Of a stretch of DNA of 64,000 nucleotides, positions 19,447-29,177 are shown piece after piece. Under the pieces are notes generated by a model. That model searched no databases. It worked only from the letters and a program-made list of their open reading frames with translations, and was not told the origin of the DNA. The translations under genes were made by a program, and so were the position numbers. Position 1 is the first letter of the stretch; the number at the start of each line of letters is the position of its first letter. This DNA comes from an uncultured candidatus Porisulfidus sp. (GTDB taxonomy: Bacteria; Pseudomonadota; Gammaproteobacteria; Poriferisulfidales; Poriferisulfidaceae), in NCBI GenBank assembly GCA_958431155.1, contig OY288106.1, forward strand, positions 1,385,888 through 1,449,887, written 5' to 3'.

Positions 19447-22400
19447 CTAGGCAGGGTGATCGACAGGCCCCTTTGCCTTGCCCAACTGCAGGAGGCAGGG
19501 CAATAGGATCAGCGTGAAAGCGGTGCTGATGGCCATTCCGCCAACCATCACGCTGGCGAAGCCCCGATAGATTTCTGAGCCGGCCCCCGGCAGCAGCAGC
19601 AGGGGCAGTATCCCGAAAACGCTGGTCAGGGTGCTCATGAGGATGGGCCGCAAACGTACGCGTACGGACTCCCGCACCGCCTCGCGCCTAGACATGCCCG
19701 TACGTTCGGCGGCACGCGCCTGATGCACCAGCAGGATCGCGTTGTTCACGACCAGGCCCAGAAGGACGATGAAGCCGAGCATGGTCAGCAGGTCAGCAGG
19801 CAGGCCCATGAATCGCAGCATGAGCACGCCGCCCACCGTTGCAAGCGGCAGCACCAGGATCACCCAGATGCTGTCGATGAATGACCGGAACAGGCCGCTT
19901 ACGAGCAGGTAGAGAATGATAATTGCCAAGATAAAACTATTGGCGAAATTCCTGATCGCCGTCTTCAGGTTGTCGGCGGAACCGCTGAGCCGGATCTCTC
20001 CGTCTTCCGGCAGCTCCTGCTCCAGCAGTGGTACGATTTCTTGGTTGATCTTCTCGACGACCTCCTCCAACGGCATGTCCTGAGGGGGACGGAACTCCAG
20101 CGTGACGGTGCGCCGCCGGTCCAGACGGCGGATCAGGTTCGGCCCGGCCGTCCGGCGGATGTCGACCAGCTCGCTGACGGGCAGCACGCCGCCGTCCGAC
20201 GTATACAGGGGGATCGAGGCCAGTTCCTCAGGCGTCTGCCAGGGCTCCACCCGGGCCACCACGTCAAGTTTTTTGTCGCCGTCGAAATATTCAGCGACGA
20301 ACAGGCCCTGGCCCAGGAACCGGGCGAGTTGCGCCATCATGCTCCGGGTCCAGCCGACTTCGGCTAGGCGCTCTTCCTTGGGCGTCATCTGCAGTTCGGG
20401 CTCCGCCAGTTCCAGGCCGGGGCGGGGCCGCGCCCGGGCACCGCCGAAGACCTCGGGGATCTTCATGAATCCGAGCCTTGCTGCCTGCAGCAGACGCTCC
20501 ATGTCGTTACCCTGAATGTTGATGTCGACTTCCGCGCGTCCACCGACTCCGCTGAACAGGGAAGCTTTCTGCACGATGGCGAAGGTGTCCGGGAATCCCG
20601 CGATGGCCTCGTGCACGACGCCCATCAGGCGGTCGACTTCCCGCTTTTCGGGGTTCTCGGCGCGCGCCCCCAGGAAGATCGCGCCTGCCCGGGCGACGAA
20701 GAAATAGCGCTTGATCTTCGGGGATTTCTCGCCTTCCAGATAAGGCTGCAGCCGCGCGACGACCACATCGCCCATTTCCTTCTCGATATGGTCGATGTTG
20801 ACGCCCGGGGGCGGAATCACGATCCCGAACACCAAATTGCGGTTGCCCTCGGGCAGGTAGTCGGTCTTGGGAAACGCCAGGTAGGTGACGGCGACCGCGG
20901 CTCCGATCAGGCCGGCGATCCACAGCCCGCGCCGGGCGGCCGTTCCGGTCAGGTTCATGATCAGCGAGGTTGCGCGGTCCCACCAGGCCTCGTGCCGGCT
21001 CCCCAGCGAGGTCTCGCCCACAAGTTTGTGGGCGGCGACGGGGATGACGACGCTGGCGACCAGGAGGGACGTTGCGACGGCCGCCGAAATCACGACGGCG
21101 AGATCCGCGAACAACTGGCCGCTTTGATCCTTCATGAAGAAGATCGGCAGGAAGATCGCGATGGTCGTGGTCGTGGATGCGAACAGGGCCGGCCATACCT
21201 GCCGGACGCCGCCCAGCGCTGCTTCCATGGAAGACATCCCGCGCTCGCGCATGCGCACGATGTTCTCGAGCACGATGATGGCGGCGTCCATCACCATCCC
21301 CACGGCGAAAGCCATGCCCGCCAAGGACACAATGTTGATGGTGCGACCCGTCGTGTTCATTACGACAAGCGCCATGAACAGGCACAGGGGGATGGTCAGG
21401 GCGACCACCAGCGTGGGACGTAGCTTCCTCAGGAACCACCACAGGATCGCCACCGCCAGGAAGACGCCGAGGCTCAGGCTATTGCGCAGCAGTTGGATGG
21501 CGCTGTCGATGTAGACGGTTTCGTCATAGACCTGTTCGATGTGGAGGCCGGCGCGCTTGAGCGGGCCCTGTTCGATTTCCTCGACCACGGCGCGGATATC
21601 CGCCATGGTCTCAAGCACGTTGACGCCCGTCTGCCGGTAGGCGTTGGCCGCGATGGTGTACCCTTCGTGCGTGACGACGAAATTGCTGCGGTCGGCCGTC
21701 AGCAATTCGACGCGCGCGATGTCTCCCAGCCTGACCGGTTTGCCTTCGCGCCATGTCAAAATCAGATCCTTGATCTGCCGGAGGCCCAACGCACCGGTGT
21801 AGCGCAGCGTATAGCGGCGCTTCCCGACGTCTGCCGTGCCGCCGGACACATCCTCGTTGCCGGAAACGAGTCCCACCACCTGGATCAGGTCGATGCCCCG
21901 CCCCGCCGCCTTGTAGGGATCGACCGTAATGCGGATCTCGTATTCATTGCCGCCCACCACTTCGGAGAGGGCGACGCCGGGGACGCGCTCCAGGCGCGCC
22001 TGCACGACATCTTCAATGAAATCCTGATAAGTCTCGATCGGTCTCGGGTTGCCGTCGACCGGCCTGATGACGAACCAGGCGACCGGACGCCCGCGTCCTC
22101 CCGCGGTGCTGAGCGTGGGTTCGTCCGCGTCTTCGGGGTAGCTCGGCACGCGATTCAGGCGGTTGATGACTTCGACGAGCGCGCGATCCAGGTCGTAATC
22201 CACTTCGAAGGTGATCGTAATTTTTCCCTGACCCGTGCTGGCTTCGGATAGCAGCTCCTTCGTTCCGGGCAGGCCGCGGAGTTGCTTTTCCTGAGGCTCG
22301 ATGATTTCGGCCTCGACTTCTTCCGGGGCGGCTGCACGCCAGTGAGTGGTGATGACGATCTCGGGTTGCTCCACCTCGGGGACGAGTTGAACGGGCAGAT

Positions 22401-22491
22401 GGACCAAGGTGGTCGCCCCGAACAGGATGACCAGCAGGCACCCGGCCAAGGCAGCCACGGGGTTGCCGAGGGCGAGCCGAATCAGGTTCAC
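19447..22491 (-). CDS. RND efflux transporter, inner-membrane permease
   Basis: 1014 residues, AcrB/MexB-type architecture: twelve membrane helices in two halves, each followed by a large periplasmic loop. Family motifs include FGATTLVHLPVQLVPEVEQP, GMAFAVGMVMDAAIIVLENI (helix 4 acidic residues) and LGLVVNNAILLVHQARAAER. It exports drugs or other small molecules by proton antiport, with the adaptor encoded next to it. GTG start at 22491 overlaps the adaptor stop as GTGA. No outer-membrane channel gene lies in the window. The substrate is unknown. Confidence 0.9.
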   Translation of the reverse strand: MNLIRLALGNPVAALAGCLLVILFGATTLVHLPVQLVPEVEQPEIVITTHWRAAAPEEVEAEIIEPQEKQLRGLPGTKELLSEASTGQGKITITFEVDYDLDRALVEVINRLNRVPSYPEDADEPTLSTAGGRGRPVAWFVIRPVDGNPRPIETYQDFIEDVVQARLERVPGVALSEVVGGNEYEIRITVDPYKAAGRGIDLIQVVGLVSGNEDVSGGTADVGKRRYTLRYTGALGLRQIKDLILTWREGKPVRLGDIARVELLTADRSNFVVTHEGYTIAANAYRQTGVNVLETMADIRAVVEEIEQGPLKRAGLHIEQVYDETVYIDSAIQLLRNSLSLGVFLAVAILWWFLRKLRPTLVVALTIPLCLFMALVVMNTTGRTINIVSLAGMAFAVGMVMDAAIIVLENIVRMRERGMSSMEAALGGVRQVWPALFASTTTTIAIFLPIFFMKDQSGQLFADLAVVISAAVATSLLVASVVIPVAAHKLVGETSLGSRHEAWWDRATSLIMNLTGTAARRGLWIAGLIGAAVAVTYLAFPKTDYLPEGNRNLVFGIVIPPPGVNIDHIEKEMGDVVVARLQPYLEGEKSPKIKRYFFVARAGAIFLGARAENPEKREVDRLMGVVHEAIAGFPDTFAIVQKASLFSGVGGRAEVDINIQGNDMERLLQAARLGFMKIPEVFGGARARPRPGLELAEPELQMTPKEERLAEVGWTRSMMAQLARFLGQGLFVAEYFDGDKKLDVVARVEPWQTPEELASIPLYTSDGGVLPVSELVDIRRTAGPNLIRRLDRRRTVTLEFRPPQDMPLEEVVEKINQEIVPLLEQELPEDGEIRLSGSADNLKTAIRNFANSFILAIIILYLLVSGLFRSFIDSIWVILVLPLATVGGVLMLRFMGLPADLLTMLGFIVLLGLVVNNAILLVHQARAAERTGMSRREAVRESVRVRLRPILMSTLTSVFGILPLLLLPGAGSEIYRGFASVMVGGMAISTAFTLILLPCLLQLGKAKGPVDHPA

Positions 22492-23549
22492 GGGCCGCCT
22501 GACAGCGGTTTCGTCATGACTGCCATGCCGGGGCGCAGGTTTTCGCCGCCGCGGATCACCACCCGGTCGTGTTCCCGGATCTCGCCGATTACCTCGATGT
22601 GGTCGGCTTCGGCAATCCCGGTTTGCACCTCGATCCTTTCAGCGACGGAATCCTCATTGATCCGGTACACGTAAACGCCTTCCCTGCGCAGGACCAGGGC
22701 GTCGCGGGGCACCAGCACGGTCTCGCGCGGGAGCGCGGTTGGTACGGCGACGCGCAGCAGGTTGCCGGCGCTCAGGGAAGGGTCCGACACGGAGATCCGC
22801 AGTTCGTACAATCGGGACACGTCCCCGCCGATCGGCACGAACGTGCGCACCGTGCCGGTTCCGGTGGTCTTGCCGTCGGTATAGATTAGGGGCGTGCCGA
22901 CCGTCACGAGCTTCAGGGCTCCAGCCGGGACGTGGGTCTCGATTTCCAAATTGTCGCTGCTGACCAGGCGCACGATGGCATCTCCGTGGTCTGCCCACTC
23001 GCCGGCCTGCAGCCAGCGTTCCGACACGACACCGTCGAAAGGCGCGAGGATACTGGCGCGCTTAAGACGTTCCTTGGCCTGCGACAGGCGAGCTTCGGCG
23101 GACAGGATGTTGTTGTGCGCGACGGACCGGTCCGTTCTTTCCTGGTCGACCTGGCTTCGCGCAATGTTGTTTTCCTCCAGCAGCTTCTCCAGGCGTTCCA
23201 CCTGCCGGGTGTGGAAATCAAACTTGGCCTGCTCTCTTTGGATAATGGACTGCTCCTCGATCACCTGCTGCCGGAAGAAGACGCCGTCCAGCTTTGCCAC
23301 GCTTTCCCCTTTGCGGATGCGGTCGCCCACTTCCGCAACCCACGTCAGCCGCCCGGCGATTTCTCCGGCTAGTTTCGCGTCGTCCCGGCTGATGACTGTG
23401 GCGCTGTACAGTGCCGTGGGAGACACGAATCGCTTCACCGCGTGCTCGATCACGACGAGTGTGGGGGGAGGCCCCTTCCGGTCTTGCGCCTGTGCCGCGG
23501 AGGCCGGGACGGCCAGGGCCAGGGCGATGGCGGCAAGCGCGCGTTTCAT
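22488..23549 (-). CDS. RND efflux periplasmic adaptor (membrane fusion protein)
   Basis: 353 residues with a signal peptide ([18 protein letters not shown]). Domain order is the lipoyl/barrel-sandwich half ([24 protein letters not shown]), a long helical hairpin (about residues 90-165), the second lipoyl half ([19 protein letters not shown]), and beta-barrel and membrane-proximal domains. It bridges the inner-membrane pump to an outer-membrane channel. It overlaps the pump by four bases and the upstream acs by four, so all three are probably co-transcribed. Confidence 0.9.
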   Translation of the reverse strand: MKRALAAIALALAVPASAAQAQDRKGPPPTLVVIEHAVKRFVSPTALYSATVISRDDAKLAGEIAGRLTWVAEVGDRIRKGESVAKLDGVFFRQQVIEEQSIIQREQAKFDFHTRQVERLEKLLEENNIARSQVDQERTDRSVAHNNILSAEARLSQAKERLKRASILAPFDGVVSERWLQAGEWADHGDAIVRLVSSDNLEIETHVPAGALKLVTVGTPLIYTDGKTTGTGTVRTFVPIGGDVSRLYELRISVSDPSLSAGNLLRVAVPTALPRETVLVPRDALVLRREGVYVYRINEDSVAERIEVQTGIAEADHIEVIGEIREHDRVVIRGGENLRPGMAVMTKPLSGGP

Positions 23550-25519
23550 GTGGAAGCTCGGTTCATTCGGTTCTCGATCAGGTCATCGACCACGGCCGGG
23601 TCGGCCAGCGTCGAGGTGTCTCCCAATTCCGCGTAGTCGTCGGCCGCGATCTTGCGCAGGATCCGGCGCATGATCTTCCCGGAGCGGGTTTTCGGCAGTC
23701 CCGGCGCCCACTGGATGAAGTCCGGCCGTGCGATCGGCCCGATCTGTTGGCGCACCCATGCGCTCAGAGCATCCCGCAACTCCTCGTCCGGGACCAGTCC
23801 GGCCATCAGCGTGACATAGGCATAGATACCCTGCCCCTTGATCTCATGGGGGAAGCCTACTACGGCCGCTTCCGCCACCTGCGGGTGCGCGACCAGGGCC
23901 GACTCCACTTCGGCGGTGCCCATGCGGTGTCCCGAGACGTTGATCACGTCGTCGACCCGACCGGTGATCCAGTAGTCGCCGTCCTCGTCCCGGCGGGCGC
24001 CGTCGCCGGTGAAGTAACGCCCGGGATAGGTGGTGAAGTACGTGTCGACGAACCGCTGGTGGTCGCCGTAGACCGTGCGCATCTGCCCCGGCCAGCTGTC
24101 CGCAATGCACAGGTTGCCTTCACCGGCCCCCTCTATTTCCTCTCCTTGGGCGTCCACAAGGATCGGGCGAATCCCGAAAAAGGGGCGGGTCGCGGAGCCC
24201 GGCTTCAGATCCATGGCGCCAGGCAGCGGGGCGATCATGATTCCGCCCGTCTCGGTCTGCCACCAGGTGTCTACCACCGGACAGCGGCCGTCGCCGACGA
24301 CTTGATGGTAGAACAACCAGGCTTCCGGGTTGATCGGCTCGCCGACCGTGCCGAGCACGCGCAGCGTCTTCCGGGACGTCTTGCGAACCGGCTCCATGCC
24401 CTCGCGCATCAGTGCGCGGATGGCCGTGGGCGCGGTGTAGAACAGGGAGACCTGGTGCTTGTCGCAGACCTGCCAGAAACGCGATGCGTCCGGATAATTC
24501 GGTACGCCCTCGAACATCAACGTAGTGGCGCCGTTGGCCAGCGGGCCGTACACGATGTAGCTGTGGCCGGTCACCCAGCCGACATCGGCCGTGCACCAAT
24601 AGATCTCGCCGTCGTGGTAGTCGAACACGTACTGGTGGGTCATCGAGGCGTAAACCAGGTAGCCGCCGGTGGTGTGCAGCACGCCTTTCGGTTTGCCGGT
24701 GGAACCCGAGGTGTAGAGGATGAACAGCGGGTCTTCCGCGGCCATTTCTTCCGCAGGGCAGTCGGCTCCGGCTTGTGCGGCCAAGCCGTGCGCCCAAAGG
24801 TCGCGGCCTTCGCTCCATGCGATATCCGCGCCGGTATGGCGGACAACCACGACATGTTTGACCGACGGACAGGCCTCGACGGCTTGGTCGGTGTTCGCCT
24901 TGAGCGGGATTCGCTTGCCGCCACGCACCCCCTCGTCGGCGGTGATGACCATGCTGCTGTCGGCATCGCGGATGCGCCCCGCCAGCGCCTCAGGAGAGAA
25001 GCCGCCGAACACCACGGAGTGGATGGCGCCGATTCGCGCACACGCCAGCATGGCCACGGCCGCTTCCGGGATCATCGGCATATAAATGGTGATCCGGTCG
25101 CCCTTTCGGGCTCCGGCCGCCTTGAGCCCGTTCGCAAATCGGCAGACCTGTTGATGCAGTTCCCGGTAGGTGATGGCTTTATCCTGGTCCGGCTCGTCGC
25201 CCTCCCACAGGATGGCGACTTGGTCCCCACGTGATTCGAGGTGGCGGTCCACGCAGTTGTAGCAGGCGTTCAGGCTGCCGTCGTAGAACCAGCGGATGTG
25301 CAGGTCGGACGCATCGTAGGAGACATCCCGGATGTGCGTGTAGGGCCGGATCCAGTCGATTCTGCGCCCATGTTCCAGCCAGAACCCTTCCGGGTCCTCG
25401 ATCGAGCGGCGGTAGTTCTCAAAATAGCCGGTCCGGTCGATCAGTGCCGTTTTCGCTGTCGCGTCAGGCACAGGGAAAACCCGGGCTTGGGAAGAAGGGC
25501 CGGCGGCGGATGCGGACAT
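23546..25519 (-). CDS. acs: Acetyl-CoA synthetase (AMP-forming)
   Basis: 657 residues, ANL superfamily. Motifs: phosphate loop [15 protein letters not shown], acetate-pocket and adenylate motif [10 protein letters not shown] (Trp typical of acetyl rather than longer acyl specificity), [20 protein letters not shown] hinge, and the catalytic/acetylatable Lys in [12 protein letters not shown]. It makes acetyl-CoA from acetate, ATP and CoA. Its 3' end overlaps the RND adaptor gene, an unusual operon partner. It is divergent from the Fur-family gene. Confidence 0.93.
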   Translation of the reverse strand: MSASAAGPSSQARVFPVPDATAKTALIDRTGYFENYRRSIEDPEGFWLEHGRRIDWIRPYTHIRDVSYDASDLHIRWFYDGSLNACYNCVDRHLESRGDQVAILWEGDEPDQDKAITYRELHQQVCRFANGLKAAGARKGDRITIYMPMIPEAAVAMLACARIGAIHSVVFGGFSPEALAGRIRDADSSMVITADEGVRGGKRIPLKANTDQAVEACPSVKHVVVVRHTGADIAWSEGRDLWAHGLAAQAGADCPAEEMAAEDPLFILYTSGSTGKPKGVLHTTGGYLVYASMTHQYVFDYHDGEIYWCTADVGWVTGHSYIVYGPLANGATTLMFEGVPNYPDASRFWQVCDKHQVSLFYTAPTAIRALMREGMEPVRKTSRKTLRVLGTVGEPINPEAWLFYHQVVGDGRCPVVDTWWQTETGGIMIAPLPGAMDLKPGSATRPFFGIRPILVDAQGEEIEGAGEGNLCIADSWPGQMRTVYGDHQRFVDTYFTTYPGRYFTGDGARRDEDGDYWITGRVDDVINVSGHRMGTAEVESALVAHPQVAEAAVVGFPHEIKGQGIYAYVTLMAGLVPDEELRDALSAWVRQQIGPIARPDFIQWAPGLPKTRSGKIMRRILRKIAADDYAELGDTSTLADPAVVDDLIENRMNRAST

Positions 25520-25627
25520 GGGGAGCGACAGGCTTTGGGTCGGCTGACAGGAGTCAATAATTTCCGTATTTTAGGGCACTTGCAGGTTTAGGCGGGTCTG
25601 GAGCTGAATCAGGAGTACAATGACGGC

Positions 25628-26050
25628 ATGAAAATGGAATCAGTCCAAATCTCCGATGCTGACGAAGCTGCAGCATTGTTGCGCGCATACGGCATCACAC
25701 CAACCCGCCAGCGCATTGCCATCAGCACCGTCCTGTTCGCCTGCCGGCAGCACATGGCGGCGCCGGAGCTGTTCCGCCGGGTGCAGGCGAGCGACACCTC
25801 GATTTCCCGCAGCACGGTCTACAACACGCTGGAATTGTTCGTCGGGAAGGGCCTGCTCCAGGAGTTGAACCTGGGCGACCGCTTGCGCATCTACGACACC
25901 AACCTTGCACCGCATCATCACCTGTACCATGTCGATTCCGGGAAGATCGAGGATCTGGATATCTCCCAGGTCGAGGTGAAGGTGCCGGACCAGGTTTTGG
26001 GGAATTCCAGCCTGGTGGGCGTGGATGTGACCCTGCGGGTTGCCGGCTGA
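25628..26050 (+). CDS. Fur-family transcriptional regulator, Irr-like
   Basis: 140 residues. The N-terminal winged helix has GITPTRQRIAISTVLF and ISRSTVYNTLELFVGKGLL (recognition helix), followed by the dimerisation domain with APHHHLYHVDSGKIEDL, the His-rich metal or haem site. The C-terminal CxxC pairs that hold structural zinc in Fur are absent, as in Irr-type members. Likely an iron- or peroxide-responsive repressor. It is divergent from acs across about 110 bases that may hold its operator. Bacterioferritin is in the same window but 29 kb away. Confidence 0.85.
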   Translation: MKMESVQISDADEAAALLRAYGITPTRQRIAISTVLFACRQHMAAPELFRRVQASDTSISRSTVYNTLELFVGKGLLQELNLGDRLRIYDTNLAPHHHLYHVDSGKIEDLDISQVEVKVPDQVLGNSSLVGVDVTLRVAG

Positions 26051-26119
26051 TCCCCCTTCGCTGATTGAAGCCCGCCACCCACAAGGCCCCGGCTGCGGGC
26101 CGCTGAGAACAGACAGACC

Positions 26120-26638
26120 ATGTCTCGGAAGTACGTGCCCGGCATTTGGGTCGAGGTGCATGACAAGATGCAATCGGATTACCGTTACCTGCTGGAAGCG
26201 CGGGTGGGGCGGGACTTTGCACCGGGCTTCACTCCGTATTTCACTCCCAAGGAGATGCTGGCACACGGCGTGTTCGAGGGGAAGTACCTGAACGACTGCC
26301 GCGAGGAATTCCCGGCCAGCTGGTACCGCGGCGCAAGACTGAGCGAAGAGCCGGATCCCGGCGTCAACTATTTCGGCGTCAAGTCCCGGCAGCCGCTTAG
26401 GGTCTGGCGGAGGAAAGGCTGGATCATCGGCGACGACCCGCGTGGCTGGTTCCAGTGGTATTGCCGCTATTACCTGGGTCGGCGAGACTCGATCGTGGAT
26501 GCAATCCAAATCCGGAGGTGGAAGGGAATCGTACGCCACGCGGCGCAGATTCGGAAGAACTGCCATCCGGGCGACCTCGCCTGCCGTCCGCGCCAGCGGC
26601 AGGCGCTGTTGCAATGGGCCTGGCCACCATTCGAATGA
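26120..26638 (+). CDS. Conserved-looking hypothetical protein (172 aa)
   Basis: Soluble, Trp/Tyr/Arg-rich protein with no signal peptide. Distinct segments are FTPKEMLAHGVFEGKYLNDC, FPASWYRGARLS, GVNYFGVKSRQPLRVWRRKGWI, DPRGWFQWYCRYYLGRR and RQRQALLQWAWPPF. The aromatic and basic pattern suggests nucleic-acid binding, but I cannot name a domain. It follows the Fur-family gene by about 70 bases and precedes tRNA-Thr. Composition and codon use match the neighbours, so I regard it as real. Confidence 0.7.
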   Translation: MSRKYVPGIWVEVHDKMQSDYRYLLEARVGRDFAPGFTPYFTPKEMLAHGVFEGKYLNDCREEFPASWYRGARLSEEPDPGVNYFGVKSRQPLRVWRRKGWIIGDDPRGWFQWYCRYYLGRRDSIVDAIQIRRWKGIVRHAAQIRKNCHPGDLACRPRQRQALLQWAWPPFE

Positions 26639-26671
26639 TGAGCGACCCAGCTAAAATGGACGACGTGCGGT

Positions 26672-26747
26672 GCCGGTGTAGCTCAGTCGGTAGAGCAACT
26701 GTTTCGTAATCAGTAGGTCGGAGGTTCGATTCCTCTCGCCGGCACCA
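26672..26747 (+). tRNA. tRNA-Thr (anticodon CGT)
   Basis: Acceptor stem GCCGGTG / CGCCGGC (one G-U pair), D-arm GCTC-GAGC, anticodon loop TTCGTAA giving CGT (threonine), T-arm GGAGGTTCGATTCCTC, encoded CCA at 26745-26747. The innermost anticodon-stem pair is a T-T mismatch. Confidence 0.93.
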
Positions 26748-26776
26748 CCCATCCCACCCGTCTGTCGGGAGGATTC

Positions 26777-26806
26777 GGCTATTGGTGGATAATAGCCGCT
26801 CCCACA
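26777..26806 (-). repeat. REP-like palindrome
   Basis: Perfect 7-bp stem GGCTATT/AATAGCC with a seven-base loop; on the minus strand it is led by TGTGGGAGC, so it reads GTGGGAGCGGCTATT then the arm. This resembles the GTGGGAGCGGC head of REP elements common in gammaproteobacterial genomes. It lies between tRNA-Thr and the cyclophilin gene. Single copy in this window. Confidence 0.5.
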
Positions 26807-26823
26807 AACCAACGAAAGTACAA

Positions 26824-27420
26824 ATGCTCTTGCCAAGAAAAGGAATGCCGCAGATCGGCGCGGCGCTGGCCGTGTTGCTGCTTTCAGGAGATCTGCTGAT
26901 GGCTGCGAACGACAACGCCCCCAAGGTCCGGATGGAAACCTCTTCCGGTACTCTCGTGCTTCAACTGGACGCCGAGAACGCACCGGTGACGACCGAGAAT
27001 TTCCTGAAATACGTCGACGATGGCTTCTACGACGGGACGATCTTCCACCGCGTCATCAAGGGATTCATGATCCAGGGCGGCGGTTTCGACCGGGACTTCC
27101 AGCAGAAGGCGACATTGCCTCCGATCGAGAACGAGGCCGACAACGGCCTGAAAAACGAGCGGGGCACCATTGCCATGGCCCGCACCGGCGATCCGCATTC
27201 GGCCACCGCGCAGTTTTTCATCAACTCGGTGGACAATGATTTTCTGGACCATCGGGCGAAGAATCCCCAGGGCTGGGGCTATACCGTGTTCGGACGGGTT
27301 GTCGAAGGGCTCGAAGTGATCGATGCCATCAGCGGGGCGGCAACCGGCAGGCATGGTCCGCACAGCGACGTCCCCCAGAGCCAGATCCTGATCCTGAAGG
27401 CCGAACGGGTCGAAGACTGA
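26824..27420 (+). CDS. Peptidyl-prolyl cis-trans isomerase, cyclophilin type, exported
   Basis: 198 residues from ATG 26824, chosen because it begins a signal-like sequence ([22 protein letters not shown]). The cyclophilin domain has [19 protein letters not shown] and [16 protein letters not shown], the catalytic Arg and Phe positions. It catalyses proline isomerisation, probably in the periplasm. Similar to PpiA/PpiB. ThiO-like gene follows after six bases. Confidence 0.9.
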   Translation: MLLPRKGMPQIGAALAVLLLSGDLLMAANDNAPKVRMETSSGTLVLQLDAENAPVTTENFLKYVDDGFYDGTIFHRVIKGFMIQGGGFDRDFQQKATLPPIENEADNGLKNERGTIAMARTGDPHSATAQFFINSVDNDFLDHRAKNPQGWGYTVFGRVVEGLEVIDAISGAATGRHGPHSDVPQSQILILKAERVED

Positions 27421-27426
27421 TCTAGC

Positions 27427-28443
27427 ATGAACACCTGCGTGGTGGGAGGGGGCATTATCGGTGCGCTCACCGCGCACGCGCTGGCGCGCAAGGGGTTCGA
27501 GGTGCGGGTGCTGGATGCCGAAAGGCCCGGTGCCGCCACGCCGGCTTCGGCCGGAATCCTGTTTTCCATTTTCGACCAGACGGGTGAAGGTGCCTGGGCG
27601 AGCCTGGCGCGTTACGGCCATGCGGCCTACCCGGAGTTGTGCTCCGGCATCGAATCGGAGACGGGGTTCGAGCGGCGCGGGTTGCTCATCGTCGGCATGG
27701 AGTCCGGGCGAGCCGCGGAATGGGCTAGCGCCCAGGGACTGGGCTGCGAAACCCTGAGCCCAAGCGAGTGCCGCCGGCGTTTTCCGCAACTGGCGGTCCC
27801 AGAACGCGACGTAGCCTTGCTGCCGGAGGTGGCACAGATCGATCCATGCCGGTTCATAGGGACGTTCCGCTCCAGGCTTCGGGATGAAGGGGTGCGCTGG
27901 GAGGTCGCCCAGGCTTCCAGGGTTCTGCAGGACGGGAATCAGGTCCAGGGCGTGAGCAGCGGCGATCAAGAATGGCAAGCTGAACGAGTGGTGATCGCGG
28001 CCGGCGCATGGAGCGCGGAACTGCAGGAGGACGCCGGGTTAGAGCCGCCGGTTCGTCCGCGCCGGGGGCAGATCGTCGCCTGGCGGTCGGTGGAAGCGGG
28101 GAACCTCCCGATTGTCCTGGAGGGTCACCGGTACCTGGTGGCGCGGGAGAACGGCGAAGTGCTGGCGGGTGCGACCGACGAGGATGTGGGGTTTGATGCA
28201 GGCGTCACCGGGCAGGCGAGAGAGGAACTGACGGGCTTTGCCCGCCGCTGGTGCCCGGATCTGCTGGCGGTGGAGCCGGATGTGCAAAGGGCGGGCTTGC
28301 GTCCGGCAGGGGATGCTTCCGGGCCGAGGATCGGCGCACACGACAGGATTCGGGGGCTGTTTTTCAATACCGGCCACTATCGTTATGGGATCGTTTGTGC
28401 ACCGGGCGCCGCGTCACAGCTAGTTCAGAGTTGCCTGTTGTAG
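27427..28443 (+). CDS. thiO: FAD-dependent amine oxidase, glycine oxidase ThiO-like
   Basis: 338 residues, DAO family. The N-terminal dinucleotide fold is VVGGGIIGALTAHALARKGF; the C-terminal signature is GLFFNTGHYRYGIVCAPGAA, typical of ThiO/DAO enzymes. ThiO oxidises glycine to dehydroglycine for the thiamine thiazole. No other thiamine gene is present, so a different amino-acid or amine substrate is possible. It closely follows the cyclophilin gene. Confidence 0.8.
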   Translation: MNTCVVGGGIIGALTAHALARKGFEVRVLDAERPGAATPASAGILFSIFDQTGEGAWASLARYGHAAYPELCSGIESETGFERRGLLIVGMESGRAAEWASAQGLGCETLSPSECRRRFPQLAVPERDVALLPEVAQIDPCRFIGTFRSRLRDEGVRWEVAQASRVLQDGNQVQGVSSGDQEWQAERVVIAAGAWSAELQEDAGLEPPVRPRRGQIVAWRSVEAGNLPIVLEGHRYLVARENGEVLAGATDEDVGFDAGVTGQAREELTGFARRWCPDLLAVEPDVQRAGLRPAGDASGPRIGAHDRIRGLFFNTGHYRYGIVCAPGAASQLVQSCLL

Positions 28444-28449
28444 GGTGGC

Positions 28450-28480
28450 GAGACATCTGTAAACACAAATCCCCTATAAT
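28450..28480 (+). promoter_or_regulatory. Candidate promoter of the 5-FCL / Ftr / FolD unit
   Basis: Perfect -10 TATAAT at 28475-28480 in an AT-rich pocket after thiO; the closest -35 is GAGACA at 28450-28455 with a long 19-base spacer. It would give a leader of about 55 bases before the cyclo-ligase ATG. Confidence 0.5.
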
Positions 28481-28541
28481 TTGCATTTCATCTTATCGGT
28501 TACCCGATTTTCCCCTGCCACAGGCATACAGGAGAGACCCG

Positions 28542-29174
28542 ATGACTTTGTCACAAGAAGAACTCGACGCAATCATGGAGCGAAAAGGCAAAATGCGCCG
28601 CGAGGCGTACGACCGCCGAAACGCTCAGGAAAACAAGGACGAAATCAGCGCCCAAGCAGTTGCACGCCTGATGGCCCTGGAGGAGTACCAGAACGCGAAT
28701 ACCATCATGTGGTACATCGACTGCCGTTCCGAGACCCGCACCAAGCCCCAGTTGCTCGAAGAAGTGGCCAAGGGCGAGAAAAAGATCGTCGTGCCGTACT
28801 GCACGGTGGACGAGAAGGGCGACAACAAGCTCGGCCTCTGGCACATGGAGAGCCTGGAGGAGATGGTGGTCGGCAAGTGGAACATCCTCGAGCCGCCCAA
28901 GGAGATGTGGGGCAACCCGGACAAGGAGCCGCCGGCGGAAGAACTGGATATGGTGATGGTCCCCGGCGTCGGGTTCGACCGCGGTGGGGGACGCATGGGC
29001 AATGGCCAGGGTTACTACGACCGCCTGCTTGAGCGGGTCCGCCCGGATTGCGCGCTGGTGGCGTTGTGCTACGAGTCGCAGTTGTTCGACGAGATCCTGG
29101 TCGCCCCGCACGACGTGTACATGGACTACGTGGTGACCGAAGACGCGGTGTACAAGGGCCGCGGGCGGGACTGA
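28542..29174 (+). CDS. 5-formyltetrahydrofolate cyclo-ligase family protein
   Basis: 210 residues from ATG 28542 (GGAGAG upstream). The family core is present: RREAYDRR at the N-terminus, MWYIDCRSETRTKPQL, KKIVVPYC, and the glycine-rich ATP motif MGNGQGYYDRLL. Known members use ATP to turn 5-formyl-H4F into 5,10-methenyl-H4F. The sequence is clearly diverged from E. coli YgfA. It is three bases before the Ftr gene and probably co-transcribed with it and FolD. A related N5-formyl pterin substrate is possible. Confidence 0.85.
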   Translation: MTLSQEELDAIMERKGKMRREAYDRRNAQENKDEISAQAVARLMALEEYQNANTIMWYIDCRSETRTKPQLLEEVAKGEKKIVVPYCTVDEKGDNKLGLWHMESLEEMVVGKWNILEPPKEMWGNPDKEPPAEELDMVMVPGVGFDRGGGRMGNGQGYYDRLLERVRPDCALVALCYESQLFDEILVAPHDVYMDYVVTEDAVYKGRGRD

Positions 29175-29177
29175 GCC

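Noticed and set aside
23411-25234. 607-residue plus-strand frame over acs
   Set aside because: Antisense to a fully recognisable acs; no motifs of its own.
28251-28541. N-terminal extension of the 5-FCL frame
   Set aside because: It overlaps thiO and has no family match; ATG 28542 has a good RBS.
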